This document shows, one piece after another, positions 44,478 to 52,535 of a stretch of 64,000 nt of DNA. The stretch is taken from positions 53,842 through 117,841 of the forward strand of contig NZ_LXUK01000024.1 in NCBI RefSeq assembly GCF_013072695.1, read 5' to 3'. Position 1 is the stretch's first letter. Each line of letters starts with the position of its first letter. Origin of the DNA: Acinetobacter sp. Ac_5812. Its GTDB lineage: Bacteria > Pseudomonadota > Gammaproteobacteria > Pseudomonadales > Moraxellaceae. The notes under the pieces were generated by a model that saw only the letters and a program-made list of their open reading frames with translations, made no database searches and was not told the DNA's origin. Position numbers and translations under genes: made by a program.

Positions 44478-45824
44478 ATGTTGAAATACGATAGCTTAAA
44501 TGACTTTCTGGATTATGTTAAAGCTAGAGATCCATATCAACCTGAATTTTTGCAAGCGGTCGAAGAAGTGATGACCAGCTTGTGGCCATTCATTGAGAAA
44601 AATCCGAAATATGCTCAATATGGCTTGCTAGAAAGACTGGTTGAACCTGAGCGCGCTATTCAGTTCCGTGTCTCATGGATGGATGATCAGGGGCAAACCC
44701 ATGTCAATCGTGGTTTCCGTGTTCAATACAATTCAGCGATTGGCCCCTATAAAGGGGGAATGCGTTTCCATCCTTCTGTGAATTTGTCCATTTTAAAGTT
44801 TTTAGGCTTTGAACAAACCTTTAAAAACTCGTTAACGACTTTACCGATGGGTGGAGGCAAAGGCGGTTCAGATTTTGATCCTAAAGGTAAATCTGAAGCA
44901 GAAATTATGCGCTTCTGCCAAGCCTTAATGCTTGAGCTATATCGTCATCTTGGCTCGAATACAGATATCCCAGCAGGAGATATCGGAGTTGGTGGCCGTG
45001 AAGTGGGCTATATGACAGGCATGATGAAGAAGTTAAGTAACGACACTTCATGTGTATTTACGGGGAAGGGGATTTCTTTTGGCGGTTCATTAGCTCGTCC
45101 TGAAGCGACAGGCTATGGTACGGTATATTTTGCAGAAGAAATGCTGAAAACCCGTGGCGATAGCTTTGCCAATAAAACCGTATCGATTTCAGGTTCGGGT
45201 AATGTTGCACAATATGCAGCAGAAAAGGCCATGTTCTTAGGCGCTAAAGTCGTGACTTTGTCAGATTCAAATGGTACGGTTTATTTAAAGAATGGTTTTA
45301 GCAAAGCCTTGCTTGGTGAAGTGATGGAACTGAAAAACATCAAGCGTGGTCGTATGTCAGAATTTGCATCAAAGCATGGTTTTGAATATTTTGAAGGTCA
45401 AACGCCATGGCACATTCCTGTGGATATCGCATTACCTTGCGCAACCCAAAATGAGCTCAATGCTGAAGATGCAGTAACGTTATTATCAAATGGTGTGATT
45501 TGCGTAGCTGAAGGCGCGAATATGCCATCCACGCTTGACGCTGTTGAAAAATTTATTGCAGCAAAAATTCTGTATGCGCCAGGTAAAGCATCGAATGCAG
45601 GTGGAGTAGCAACCTCTGGTCTGGAAATGTCGCAGAATGCCAATCGCTTGGGTTGGTCTTTTGAACAGGTGGATGAACGCTTACATGCGATTATGAAAGA
45701 GATTCATCGTAACTGTGTTAAATACGGTACTCAGGAAGATGGTACGATCAATTATGTTGATGGAGCGAATATTGCGGGTTTTGTAAAAGTTGCCGATGCC
45801 ATTCTCGCGCAGGGTATTTATTAA
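44478..45824 (+). CDS. gdhA: NADP-specific glutamate dehydrogenase
   Basis: A 448-residue enzyme making glutamate from 2-oxoglutarate and ammonia with NADPH. The substrate region PYKGGMRFHPSVNLSILKFLGFEQTFKNSLT and the catalytic MGGGKGGSDFDPKGKS with its lysine are typical of the hexameric bacterial type. A nucleotide-binding fold follows (VSISGSGNVAQYAAEKA). GGGGGTGA lies almost directly before the ATG. The promoter-proximal inverted repeat could be regulatory. A strong terminator follows. Length is normal. Confidence 0.95.
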   Translation: MLKYDSLNDFLDYVKARDPYQPEFLQAVEEVMTSLWPFIEKNPKYAQYGLLERLVEPERAIQFRVSWMDDQGQTHVNRGFRVQYNSAIGPYKGGMRFHPSVNLSILKFLGFEQTFKNSLTTLPMGGGKGGSDFDPKGKSEAEIMRFCQALMLELYRHLGSNTDIPAGDIGVGGREVGYMTGMMKKLSNDTSCVFTGKGISFGGSLARPEATGYGTVYFAEEMLKTRGDSFANKTVSISGSGNVAQYAAEKAMFLGAKVVTLSDSNGTVYLKNGFSKALLGEVMELKNIKRGRMSEFASKHGFEYFEGQTPWHIPVDIALPCATQNELNAEDAVTLLSNGVICVAEGANMPSTLDAVEKFIAAKILYAPGKASNAGGVATSGLEMSQNANRLGWSFEQVDERLHAIMKEIHRNCVKYGTQEDGTINYVDGANIAGFVKVADAILAQGIY

Positions 45825-45865
45825 AAATCTCCCTCAATCCCTCTGTATTAAAGAGGGGTTGCCAT

Positions 45866-45900
45866 AAAAAAATCCGATGTCAAAGCATCGGATTTTTTTA
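45866..45900. terminator. Convergent terminator, gdhA / META lipoprotein
   Basis: Stem AAATCCGATG / CATCGGATTT with a 6-nt loop and an A run on one side and a T run on the other, so it serves both strands. Confidence 0.92.
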
Positions 45901-45913
45901 TTTCTAAATGAAA

Positions 45914-47020
45914 TTATGGTTTTTTCACAATCTCTTGCTCAACAACCATATCGAGTACGTCTGCAATGCTTGATTGGTCAGCAGCAGGGTTTTTAATGTC
46001 AAAACGTTTAACACGTACAATCACACGTTGTTGTGGGTTGTGCTCAAAACCTTCGATTTGACCATAGTACAATGACCAGTTTTTATCTGCGTAAGTTTTT
46101 AAGCCTTTGTCATCGTATTTGATTTCACGAACTTGCATACAGGTTTGTGGTGCAACACCTGTGCATGATTTAGTTTCTGGTGAAATTTCTAAGAAAACAG
46201 TTTTACCTTCAGACTGGTATTTTGCTTCAGGTGTCATTTTACCAACGAAAGTATATTTTTGACCTTTGGCATCAGCAAGTACTAAAGTCGGTTGCTCTAG
46301 GTTGGTTGCATTCACTTCAAACGCGATTTGACGTTTTTGTAGAAGCTCACCTGCAAACTGTTCTTGTTTCATTAAGGCTGGTTCACATGCCATTAATGTT
46401 GATGCACCATCACCCGTTACGATTAAGCCATTTTCGACTTTCCATGATGTATTTAAACGGTTACAACCAGTATCTACAGATAAACGATCATTGGCTAAGA
46501 AGCTTAATACGATTGGACGCTTAGTATCAGCAGGTTGATATGACCAAGTGTAGTTGGTTAACACGTTGCTATTTGTCACTTTTGCACCTGTAAATACATG
46601 TTTTTGACCTTTGCTATCCGTCACAGTCAAGATGGCTTGGCCATTCACTGTGCTGACTTCAAATGGTACTTTTTTCTCGCTGAAGATGTCAGCAGATAAG
46701 CGTTCTTGCTGCATTAAATCATCAGCACAAGCCATCATGGTCGATACAAGTGGAGAGGTAACAATCTTGTTGCCTTCAACAGCCCAAGTACCGCCTTGGT
46801 TGTTACAGCCGGTTTGGATTGCAAGTTTTTGGTCGCTATTAAAAGATAAAACGAGTGGCTTAGATGCCTTAGAACCTTGGTAAGTCCAATTATATTCAGT
46901 TAAGTTTTTTGCAGCAGTTGTATTAATTTGAGAAATTACATTATCAGTCACATTTTGCACAGTTTGGCACGCCATTAAAGAAAGCGGAAGTAATGCAAGA
47001 ACTAAATATTTGATTTTCAT
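45914..47020 (-). CDS. Lipoprotein with two META domains and a DUF4377-like domain
   Basis: A 368-residue lipoprotein. The signal ends at the lipobox LMAC (MKIKYLVLALLPLSLMAC). Two META/HslJ-like domains follow, about residues 40-145 and 155-260, each with the NWTYQGSK/WSYQPADTK-type opening, TGCN motif (QTGCNNQG, DTGCNRLN) and TLMACEPALMKQEQ-type ending. The C-terminal 90 residues match the DUF4377 pattern (CTGVAPQTCMQVREIKY ... YYGQIEGFEHNPQQRVIVRVKRF). META domains occur in stress-induced envelope proteins such as HslJ. The ATG at 47020 is preferred over a TTG at 47026. Confidence 0.82.
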   Translation of the reverse strand: MKIKYLVLALLPLSLMACQTVQNVTDNVISQINTTAAKNLTEYNWTYQGSKASKPLVLSFNSDQKLAIQTGCNNQGGTWAVEGNKIVTSPLVSTMMACADDLMQQERLSADIFSEKKVPFEVSTVNGQAILTVTDSKGQKHVFTGAKVTNSNVLTNYTWSYQPADTKRPIVLSFLANDRLSVDTGCNRLNTSWKVENGLIVTGDGASTLMACEPALMKQEQFAGELLQKRQIAFEVNATNLEQPTLVLADAKGQKYTFVGKMTPEAKYQSEGKTVFLEISPETKSCTGVAPQTCMQVREIKYDDKGLKTYADKNWSLYYGQIEGFEHNPQQRVIVRVKRFDIKNPAADQSSIADVLDMVVEQEIVKKP

Positions 47021-47210
47021 ATTCAAAACAACGATAAGTAAATAACAGACATAAGCTTAAAGTATTCTTAAAAAGAGAACATGGTATCCGTTTAGGAGTT
47101 AAGTTCGTTAAATGTTTCTATTTGTAAAATTTTGGAAAATATAGAAGATTTATAGGCTTGCCATGATTTGGTTCAAGCCTATTTTGAAATTATGTGATGT
47201 AGTTGGTTAT

Positions 47211-47984
47211 TTAGTCAAAGCGATAAATATCCATACCCAACGATCCCATCGAGAAGCTGCTATGCACGATATTGAAACGATGACCTGTACCCATCGCAAA
47301 GAATAGTGGTGCAAGGTGCTCAAGGCTCGGGTGATTACGCTCAATATAAGGCAAAGATGGCCAATCTAATACTGCATCGTAATCTTGATGACTGAGTTTA
47401 CTGACCACTGTATTGCGGAAAGTACTGGCCCATGCGGGTACATTGGCATCAGCATGCCATGACAACTCAGCCAGATTGTGAGTGATACTGCCTGAACCGA
47501 TCAACAGAATTTGTTGCTCTCGTAACGGTGAGAGTACTTCTCCAATACGGTAAATGTCATCAGCACTCATATAAAGGGGAAGTGAAATCTCAATCACAGG
47601 GATATCTGCATCTGGATACATGTGTAAAAGCGGCATCCAGACGCCATGATCGCGTGGACGGGTACTATTGGCATGTGCAGAAATACCTGCTGTTGCAAAG
47701 CGCGAGAGGATTTCTTCTGCCAGTTTTGGTGCGCCAGCCGCAGGGTAACGAATGTCATATAGTTCAGGTGGAAAGCCACGGAAGTCATGCCACGTTTCTG
47801 GACGTGTTGAAGTGTTGACTTCTAAGGCTTGGCTTTCCCAGTGCGCTGACATCACCACAATGGCCTGTGGTTTCGGCAAGTTACTGCCTAGACGGAGCAG
47901 TGCAGGACCCACTTGCTCTGGATCAAGTGCCAGCATGGGTGAACCATGAGAAATAAATAATCCGGGTAAAGTTTGCAGATCCAT
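47211..47984 (-). CDS. ygiD: DODA-type extradiol aromatic ring-opening dioxygenase (YgiD-like)
   Basis: A 257-residue LigB/DODA family member related to E. coli YgiD (4,5-DOPA dioxygenase). Metal-site features are SHGSPMLALDPE at the N-terminus, VVMSAHWES, RPRDHGVWMPL and GSGSITHNLAEL, each carrying a conserved histidine of this family. It probably cleaves a catechol-type substrate; the natural substrate is uncertain. It is monocistronic. Confidence 0.86.
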   Translation of the reverse strand: MDLQTLPGLFISHGSPMLALDPEQVGPALLRLGSNLPKPQAIVVMSAHWESQALEVNTSTRPETWHDFRGFPPELYDIRYPAAGAPKLAEEILSRFATAGISAHANSTRPRDHGVWMPLLHMYPDADIPVIEISLPLYMSADDIYRIGEVLSPLREQQILLIGSGSITHNLAELSWHADANVPAWASTFRNTVVSKLSHQDYDAVLDWPSLPYIERNHPSLEHLAPLFFAMGTGHRFNIVHSSFSMGSLGMDIYRFD

Positions 47985-48084
47985 AAATAAACACCTGAAA
48001 GGGAATACACCATTATCCTGACAAATTCAGTACCGCAGTGACAGCCCTTAAATTTCAACATGTTGTTCTAAAATTAGAACAGTT

Positions 48085-48564
48085 TTAAGCGCGATGGTAC
48101 GGGTGGTTATGATTAATACTCATGGCACGATAAAGTTGCTCAATTAGCAGAATACGTACCATTGGGTGCGGCATGGTCAGTTTTGACAATGACCAATGCC
48201 AAGCAGCAGCTTTGCGAACAGCATCGGAATGTCCATCCGGACCACCAATTGCAATCGCAATATCATTGCCTTCAAGCATCCACTGTTTCATCGTATCAGC
48301 TAATTTTTCCGTACTCAGCTCACGTCCATTTACTTCTAAAGCAATCAATGTTTCATTGGATTTGAGTGCATTTAGAATACTTTCACCTTCAATTTGACAG
48401 TATTTCAAAATATCTGCCTCAGAGTCATTTTTGCCGCGCTTTGCCATTGGGAGCTCAATCACCTGAGTTTGTACAAAGGGCTGAATACGTTTGAAATAGT
48501 CTTCAAATCCAGTGAGCACCCAAGCAGGCATTTTTTGACCAATGGTGAGAATGCGGATTTTCAT
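48085..48564 (-). CDS. rlmH: 23S rRNA (pseudouridine(1915)-N(3))-methyltransferase RlmH
   Basis: A 159-residue SPOUT methyltransferase that modifies Psi1915 in helix 69 of 23S rRNA. The knot motif AIAIGGPDGHSDAVRKAAAWHWSLSKLTMPHPMVRILLIEQLYRA is nearly invariant, and the length matches the family. It is preceded by a possible structured RNA region (48639-48748). Confidence 0.95.
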   Translation of the reverse strand: MKIRILTIGQKMPAWVLTGFEDYFKRIQPFVQTQVIELPMAKRGKNDSEADILKYCQIEGESILNALKSNETLIALEVNGRELSTEKLADTMKQWMLEGNDIAIAIGGPDGHSDAVRKAAAWHWSLSKLTMPHPMVRILLIEQLYRAMSINHNHPYHRA

Positions 48565-48638
48565 AGGCGTGTGTGCTTGAGGAAATGAGCCCTATTATAA
48601 ACGCTGTTCTTTGATACATGCAGGTAAGTATGGTTTAT

Positions 48639-48748
48639 CTAGTCATAAAAAATACAACAAGCTGTTGTAGCGTAGTCATAAAAAACGCAGCTCAAAACGC
48701 GTATGAGCTGCGATCAAAGTGCCATCCGTCTGGAGTTCGGATGGCGCT
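48639..48748. other. Cluster of three hairpins between rlmH and lon, candidate structured RNA
   Basis: Hairpins: TACAACA / TGTTGTA around AGC (48652-48668); CGCAGCTCA / TGAGCTGCG with a 9-nt loop (48686-48712); AGTGCCATCCG / CGGATGGCGCT with a 9-nt loop and one G-T wobble (48718-48748). A direct repeat TAGTCATAAAAAA lies at 48639 and 48674. No terminal T run and no ORF are seen. It lies upstream of rlmH (its 5' side) and downstream of lon. This could be an sRNA, a leader or a DNA-level repeat element; it is not resolved. Confidence 0.45.
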
Positions 48749-48844
48749 AAAATGAGTTCATGAGTCAAATTTAGCCTTTGTTTTTATCGACTCTATTTTA
48801 TTATGCCGCATGTTGGTTATTTTTCAACCGTATTATGTAACAAA

Positions 48845-48867
48845 AAAAGAGAGCCGAAGCTCTCTTT
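48845..48867 (-). terminator. Terminator of lon
   Basis: Stem AAAGAGAGC / GCTCTCTTT with a CGAA loop, 20 nt after the lon stop; the A run on the plus strand becomes the T tract for the minus-strand transcript. Confidence 0.85.
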
Positions 48868-48887
48868 TATTTCCAATCATTTGCTGA

Positions 48888-51317
48888 TTAGTGACGTGCT
48901 GCTTTTGCTTCTTCGACTGGTTTTACAATCGGTGTCTTTGGCAAAGGCTTTGGTGTATCTGTCAGTGCTAAAGGTAGAATTTCATCAATGCTTTTCACTG
49001 CTTTGATTTCTAATCCTTCTTTAACATTGTCAGGAATTTCAGCCAAATCACGGACGTTATCTTGTGGAATAAACACCAGTTTGATTCCACCACGGTGAGC
49101 CGCAAGAAGCTTCTCTTTTAAGCCACCAATGCGCATCGCGCGACCACCAAGACTCGTTTCACCTGTCATTGCAATGTCAGGACGAATCGGGATACCTGTA
49201 AATGCCGATACAAGGGCAGTGGTCAGGGCCAAACCAGCAGATGGACCATCTTTTGGTGTTGCGCCTTCAGGTAAGTGAACATGCACATCAGTTTCTTCAA
49301 AACGAGATGCTTCAATTCCCAATTCATCAGCACGGGTACGAACGACAGTCATTGCTGCAGTGATTGATTCTTTCATCACATCACCGAGTGAACCAGTGGT
49401 GATGAATTTGCCTTTACCTTTCACCGCTGCAACTTCAATGGTAAGTAATTCACCACCGACTGAAGTCCAAGCCAAGCCATTGACACGACCTACTTGTGCT
49501 TCATCTTCTGCAATACCAAAGTCAAACTTATGTGGGCCGAGGTATTCAGGAAGATTGGCAGAAGTTACATCGAGCTGTAAATTCTTAGACTTCTTGCTCA
49601 CCGCTTCTTTTACGACTTTACGGGCAATCTTAGAGACTTCACGTTCTAAGCTACGAACACCGGCTTCACGTGTGTAACGTTGTACGATATCGCGGATTGC
49701 TTCTTCGTGAACAGTCAATTCTTTTGCGCGTAAACCATTGTTCTTGATTGCTTTCGGAACAAGGTAACGTTCAGCAATATTCACTTTCTCATCTTCGGTA
49801 TAACCCGGAAGACGAATGACTTCCATGCGATCCAGCAAGGCTTCAGGAATATTCATGCTGTTTGCTGTACAGATGAACATGACTTCTGAAAGGTCAAGGT
49901 CAAGATCTAAGTAATGGTCATTGAACTTGCTGTTTTGTGATGGATCAAGTACTTCAAGCAATGCTGATGCAGGATCACCACGGTAGTCTTGTGCCATCTT
50001 GTCAATTTCGTCGAGTAAGAACAATGGGTTTTTAACCCCAACTTTCGTTAGCGACTGCACAATTTTACCTGGCATCGCACCGATATAAGTACGACGGTGA
50101 CCACGAATTTCAGCTTCATCACGTACGCCACCCAGTGCCATACGGACAAACTCACGACCTGTTGCTTTGGCAACTGATTCACCGAGTGAAGTCTTACCAA
50201 CACCTGGAGGACCGACTAAACAAAGGATTGGCCCCTTGAGTTTTTTGACACGAGACTGAACTGCCAAGTATTCAACAATACGATCTTTTACGTCATCTAA
50301 GCCGTAATGATCTGTATCAAGAATTTCCTGTGCTTTCGCAAGATTAATACTGACCTTACTCGCTTTATTCCAAGGCGTATCTAAAATAACTTCTAGATAG
50401 TTGCGAACAACAGCAGCTTCGCTTGAAGCAGGTTGCATCGCTTTCAGCTTACGAAACTCAGCTTCAGCTTTTTTACGTACGTGCTCAGGTAAATCTGCTT
50501 CCGCAAGACGTTTTTCAATTTCTGCAACGTCATCTTCCGCACCGCCATTCATATCGGAAAGTTCACGTTGAATCACTTTCATTTTTTCATTTAGAAAGTA
50601 TTCACGTTGGTTCTTTTCCATTTGACGTTTTACACTGTCGTGCAGCGTTTGCTCAATTTGCTGTTCAGCAGATTGATTCATCAAATAGCTCATTAACTCT
50701 TGTAAGTGATCTTCAAACTCGTCGTGCTCTAAAAATTTTTGTTTCACTTCAATATTTAAAGGTACACGAGTTGCAACGAAGAACATCAATTGCAATAAGT
50801 CTTCGATTTTGTTTGCTGCTGCGACGAGTTCACGTGCATTACGTAGTTTCGCTTCTGCATATTGAGCGAATAGGGTACGTAATTCATTTAAGCGAGTCTC
50901 TTGGGTCTCTTCGTCCAAAGGTAATGTCATTGGGCTTAAATGATGTTCAGCTGTTAAGTATTCTTCTCCGTCAATAATGCGTTCTAACTTAGAACGATGT
51001 AGACCTTCAATAAGTACTTTAATGCAGTTCTCATCATTTTCATGATTGACTACTTGTACGATCTTAGCCACGGTTCCATATTGATAGAGATTATCGTGAT
51101 CAATTTCTTCTGTGAGCGAATCTTTTTGCGCAACTACAAATACTAAATTGTCACTGTTACGAGCCACATCCACTGCATTGATCGATTTTTCACGACCCAC
51201 GAATAGCGCGATTTGCATGTGTGGATACACCACAACATCACGTAACGCTAATAGTGGTAATACACTTGGAACCTGTGGCTCTAAGCTAGTTTCATTGTTT
51301 AAGATATATTCAGACAT
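48888..51317 (-). CDS. lon: ATP-dependent protease Lon
   Basis: An 809-residue cytoplasmic AAA+ protease that degrades misfolded and regulatory proteins. It has an N-terminal LonB-type substrate domain (PVLPLLALRDVVVYPHMQIALFVGR), Walker A GPPGVGKTSLGESVAKATGR, Walker B LFLLDEIDKM, and a C-terminal proteolytic domain with the catalytic Ser in PKDGPSAGLALTTAL and the Lys in GLKEKLLAAHRGGIK. The ATG at 51317 (MSEYIL) is preferred over the upstream GTG because AGGAG is well spaced. A divergent gap separates it from the 5-FTHF cyclo-ligase gene. Confidence 0.97.
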   Translation of the reverse strand: MSEYILNNETSLEPQVPSVLPLLALRDVVVYPHMQIALFVGREKSINAVDVARNSDNLVFVVAQKDSLTEEIDHDNLYQYGTVAKIVQVVNHENDENCIKVLIEGLHRSKLERIIDGEEYLTAEHHLSPMTLPLDEETQETRLNELRTLFAQYAEAKLRNARELVAAANKIEDLLQLMFFVATRVPLNIEVKQKFLEHDEFEDHLQELMSYLMNQSAEQQIEQTLHDSVKRQMEKNQREYFLNEKMKVIQRELSDMNGGAEDDVAEIEKRLAEADLPEHVRKKAEAEFRKLKAMQPASSEAAVVRNYLEVILDTPWNKASKVSINLAKAQEILDTDHYGLDDVKDRIVEYLAVQSRVKKLKGPILCLVGPPGVGKTSLGESVAKATGREFVRMALGGVRDEAEIRGHRRTYIGAMPGKIVQSLTKVGVKNPLFLLDEIDKMAQDYRGDPASALLEVLDPSQNSKFNDHYLDLDLDLSEVMFICTANSMNIPEALLDRMEVIRLPGYTEDEKVNIAERYLVPKAIKNNGLRAKELTVHEEAIRDIVQRYTREAGVRSLEREVSKIARKVVKEAVSKKSKNLQLDVTSANLPEYLGPHKFDFGIAEDEAQVGRVNGLAWTSVGGELLTIEVAAVKGKGKFITTGSLGDVMKESITAAMTVVRTRADELGIEASRFEETDVHVHLPEGATPKDGPSAGLALTTALVSAFTGIPIRPDIAMTGETSLGGRAMRIGGLKEKLLAAHRGGIKLVFIPQDNVRDLAEIPDNVKEGLEIKAVKSIDEILPLALTDTPKPLPKTPIVKPVEEAKAARH

Positions 51318-51461
51318 GGGCACTCCTAATGAGTGACAACGGTGTTGCCATGTTTTTTATAGTGATGTGCATTTGAAAAAATACAAGGGGGTAGGATTAG
51401 AAAATATAAAAAAAAGACTAAATTACTCAAGATTCATTGCGGAAATAAGAAAAAAAGCATG

Positions 51462-52088
51462 CTAAGGCATGAAATAATAAAACTTTTTAGGGCAAAGTAA
51501 GGCATTTAAAGGTTGGTCCCATTTCTGCCTTAATAGCGGGGTGTCAACATATTGAAATGTGTGAGCAAGACCAAGACGATAAGGACGATGTTTGGCTGAT
51601 GCCAAAGTTCGATCATAGTAGCCGCCGCCCATACCAATGCGTGTTCCAAACTGATCACAAGCCAGTAATGGCATAATGAGTAAGTCTAAATATGAAACAT
51701 GCTTGCCACGACTTGCCATCGGCTCTTTCATCCCCAAAGGATGATGGGAAAAACGTCTATTTAAATATTGTTTTGATGTCACATGTACCCACACCAAATT
51801 CTGATTCATATTGCAAATCATAGGTAAAAACACCTGTTTCTTTTGCTGAAAACAAAGCTTTATCAATTGATCAGTATGTATCTCTCCAAAGGCATGTAAA
51901 TAAAGTCCAATTCTTGATGCAGATTTAAATCGAGTAAATTGTCTAAGTTGAACCAAAACACGTTGTTCAGCTTTCTTCTGTTCGTAATGAGAGAGTTGTC
52001 TTCTTTTTGAACGGAGTTGTTTTCTTAATGAGTTTAATGTGTAGCTCATAAGGTTTAAAAAAAACTGTTTTGAGGTAAAACCAATCAT
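51462..52088 (-). CDS. 5-formyltetrahydrofolate cyclo-ligase
   Basis: A 208-residue enzyme that converts 5-formyl-THF to 5,10-methenyl-THF with ATP. The conserved motif is GTRIGMGGGYYDRTLA, with VHTDQLI-like substrate region EIHTDQLIKLCFQQKKQVFLP. The N-terminus is uncertain: the first ATG (52088) precedes a hydrophobic stretch without family similarity, and the Met at residue 14 (52049, MSYTLNSLRKQLR) is the usual beginning. In many gammaproteobacteria this gene lies next to 6S RNA, but I could not identify 6S RNA in the AT-rich gap beside it. Confidence 0.85.
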   Translation of the reverse strand: MIGFTSKQFFLNLMSYTLNSLRKQLRSKRRQLSHYEQKKAEQRVLVQLRQFTRFKSASRIGLYLHAFGEIHTDQLIKLCFQQKKQVFLPMICNMNQNLVWVHVTSKQYLNRRFSHHPLGMKEPMASRGKHVSYLDLLIMPLLACDQFGTRIGMGGGYYDRTLASAKHRPYRLGLAHTFQYVDTPLLRQKWDQPLNALLCPKKFYYFMP

Positions 52089-52405
52089 ACCTGATTTATT
52101 GTCTGAATTCTAAAATCAAAGCTTTCTATACTTTTAAGTAAAATTAAAAACTCACACAGTAATCTATATTTATTCTAAAAAGTATGATTTTAATGATTTA
52201 TTCCAATAATTAATGGGTGTTTGAGGTATTGAATATTATTTATTAATACATTAATGAGTAATTACTCTATTTTTCATGTTATTTATAAAATAAAACATAA
52301 TAAAAACAAAACAAAACAAATAATTATTTTTACTATATGTATCAAATATTTGTCTAATTTTTTATTTTGTAAATATGAGAAATATATCTCATTTTTTAGG
52401 TGAAA

Positions 52406-52477
52406 ATGTTTATTCATACTTTACCGATTTCCTTGGTTTTATTAGCATCCGTGACTCTTTTTTTAGCACCGAACTAA
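52406..52477 (+). CDS. Possible 23-residue hydrophobic micropeptide upstream of ata
   Basis: ATG through TAA encodes 23 residues: MFIHTLPISLVLLASVTLFL plus a short hydrophilic APN end. The peptide looks like one membrane helix. AGGTG precedes the ATG by about 3 nt, giving a plausible ribosome-binding site. The stop codon touches a strong inverted repeat, so the ORF plus hairpin forms a complete mini-gene. It may be a small membrane protein, or a leader peptide for the adhesin mRNA (no amino acid run typical of attenuation is seen). A chance ORF is possible in such AT-rich sequence. Confidence 0.4.
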   Translation: MFIHTLPISLVLLASVTLFLAPN

Positions 52478-52499
52478 AAATGCTCATTGGCATTTTTAG
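52474..52499 (+). terminator. Perfect 10-bp hairpin in the ata leader
   Basis: Arms CTAAAAATGC / GCATTTTTAG with loop TCATTG, 37 nt upstream of the adhesin ATG. The T-rich right arm could act as the U tract. It may be a terminator for the upstream micro-ORF transcript, or a leader structure that controls adhesin expression. Confidence 0.55.
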
Positions 52500-52535
52500 A
52501 CCATCAATAACTGTAGTAATGATCTGAGAATTTTT

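Larger units (their letters stand above)
52089..52535. other. 447-bp AT-rich upstream region of the Ata-like adhesin gene
   Basis: Very AT-rich. Base positions 52100-52400 show no structure I can support. The right end carries a 23-codon ORF (52406-52477) followed by a hairpin (52474-52499), both described separately. A -35-like TTGTCT at 52350 is a weak promoter candidate. Confidence 0.5.

Noticed and set aside
52089..52405. 6S RNA (ssrS) next to the 5-FTHF cyclo-ligase gene
   Set aside because: Expected by synteny in many gammaproteobacteria, but I could not find the long rod-like hairpin with a central bubble in this AT-rich stretch.
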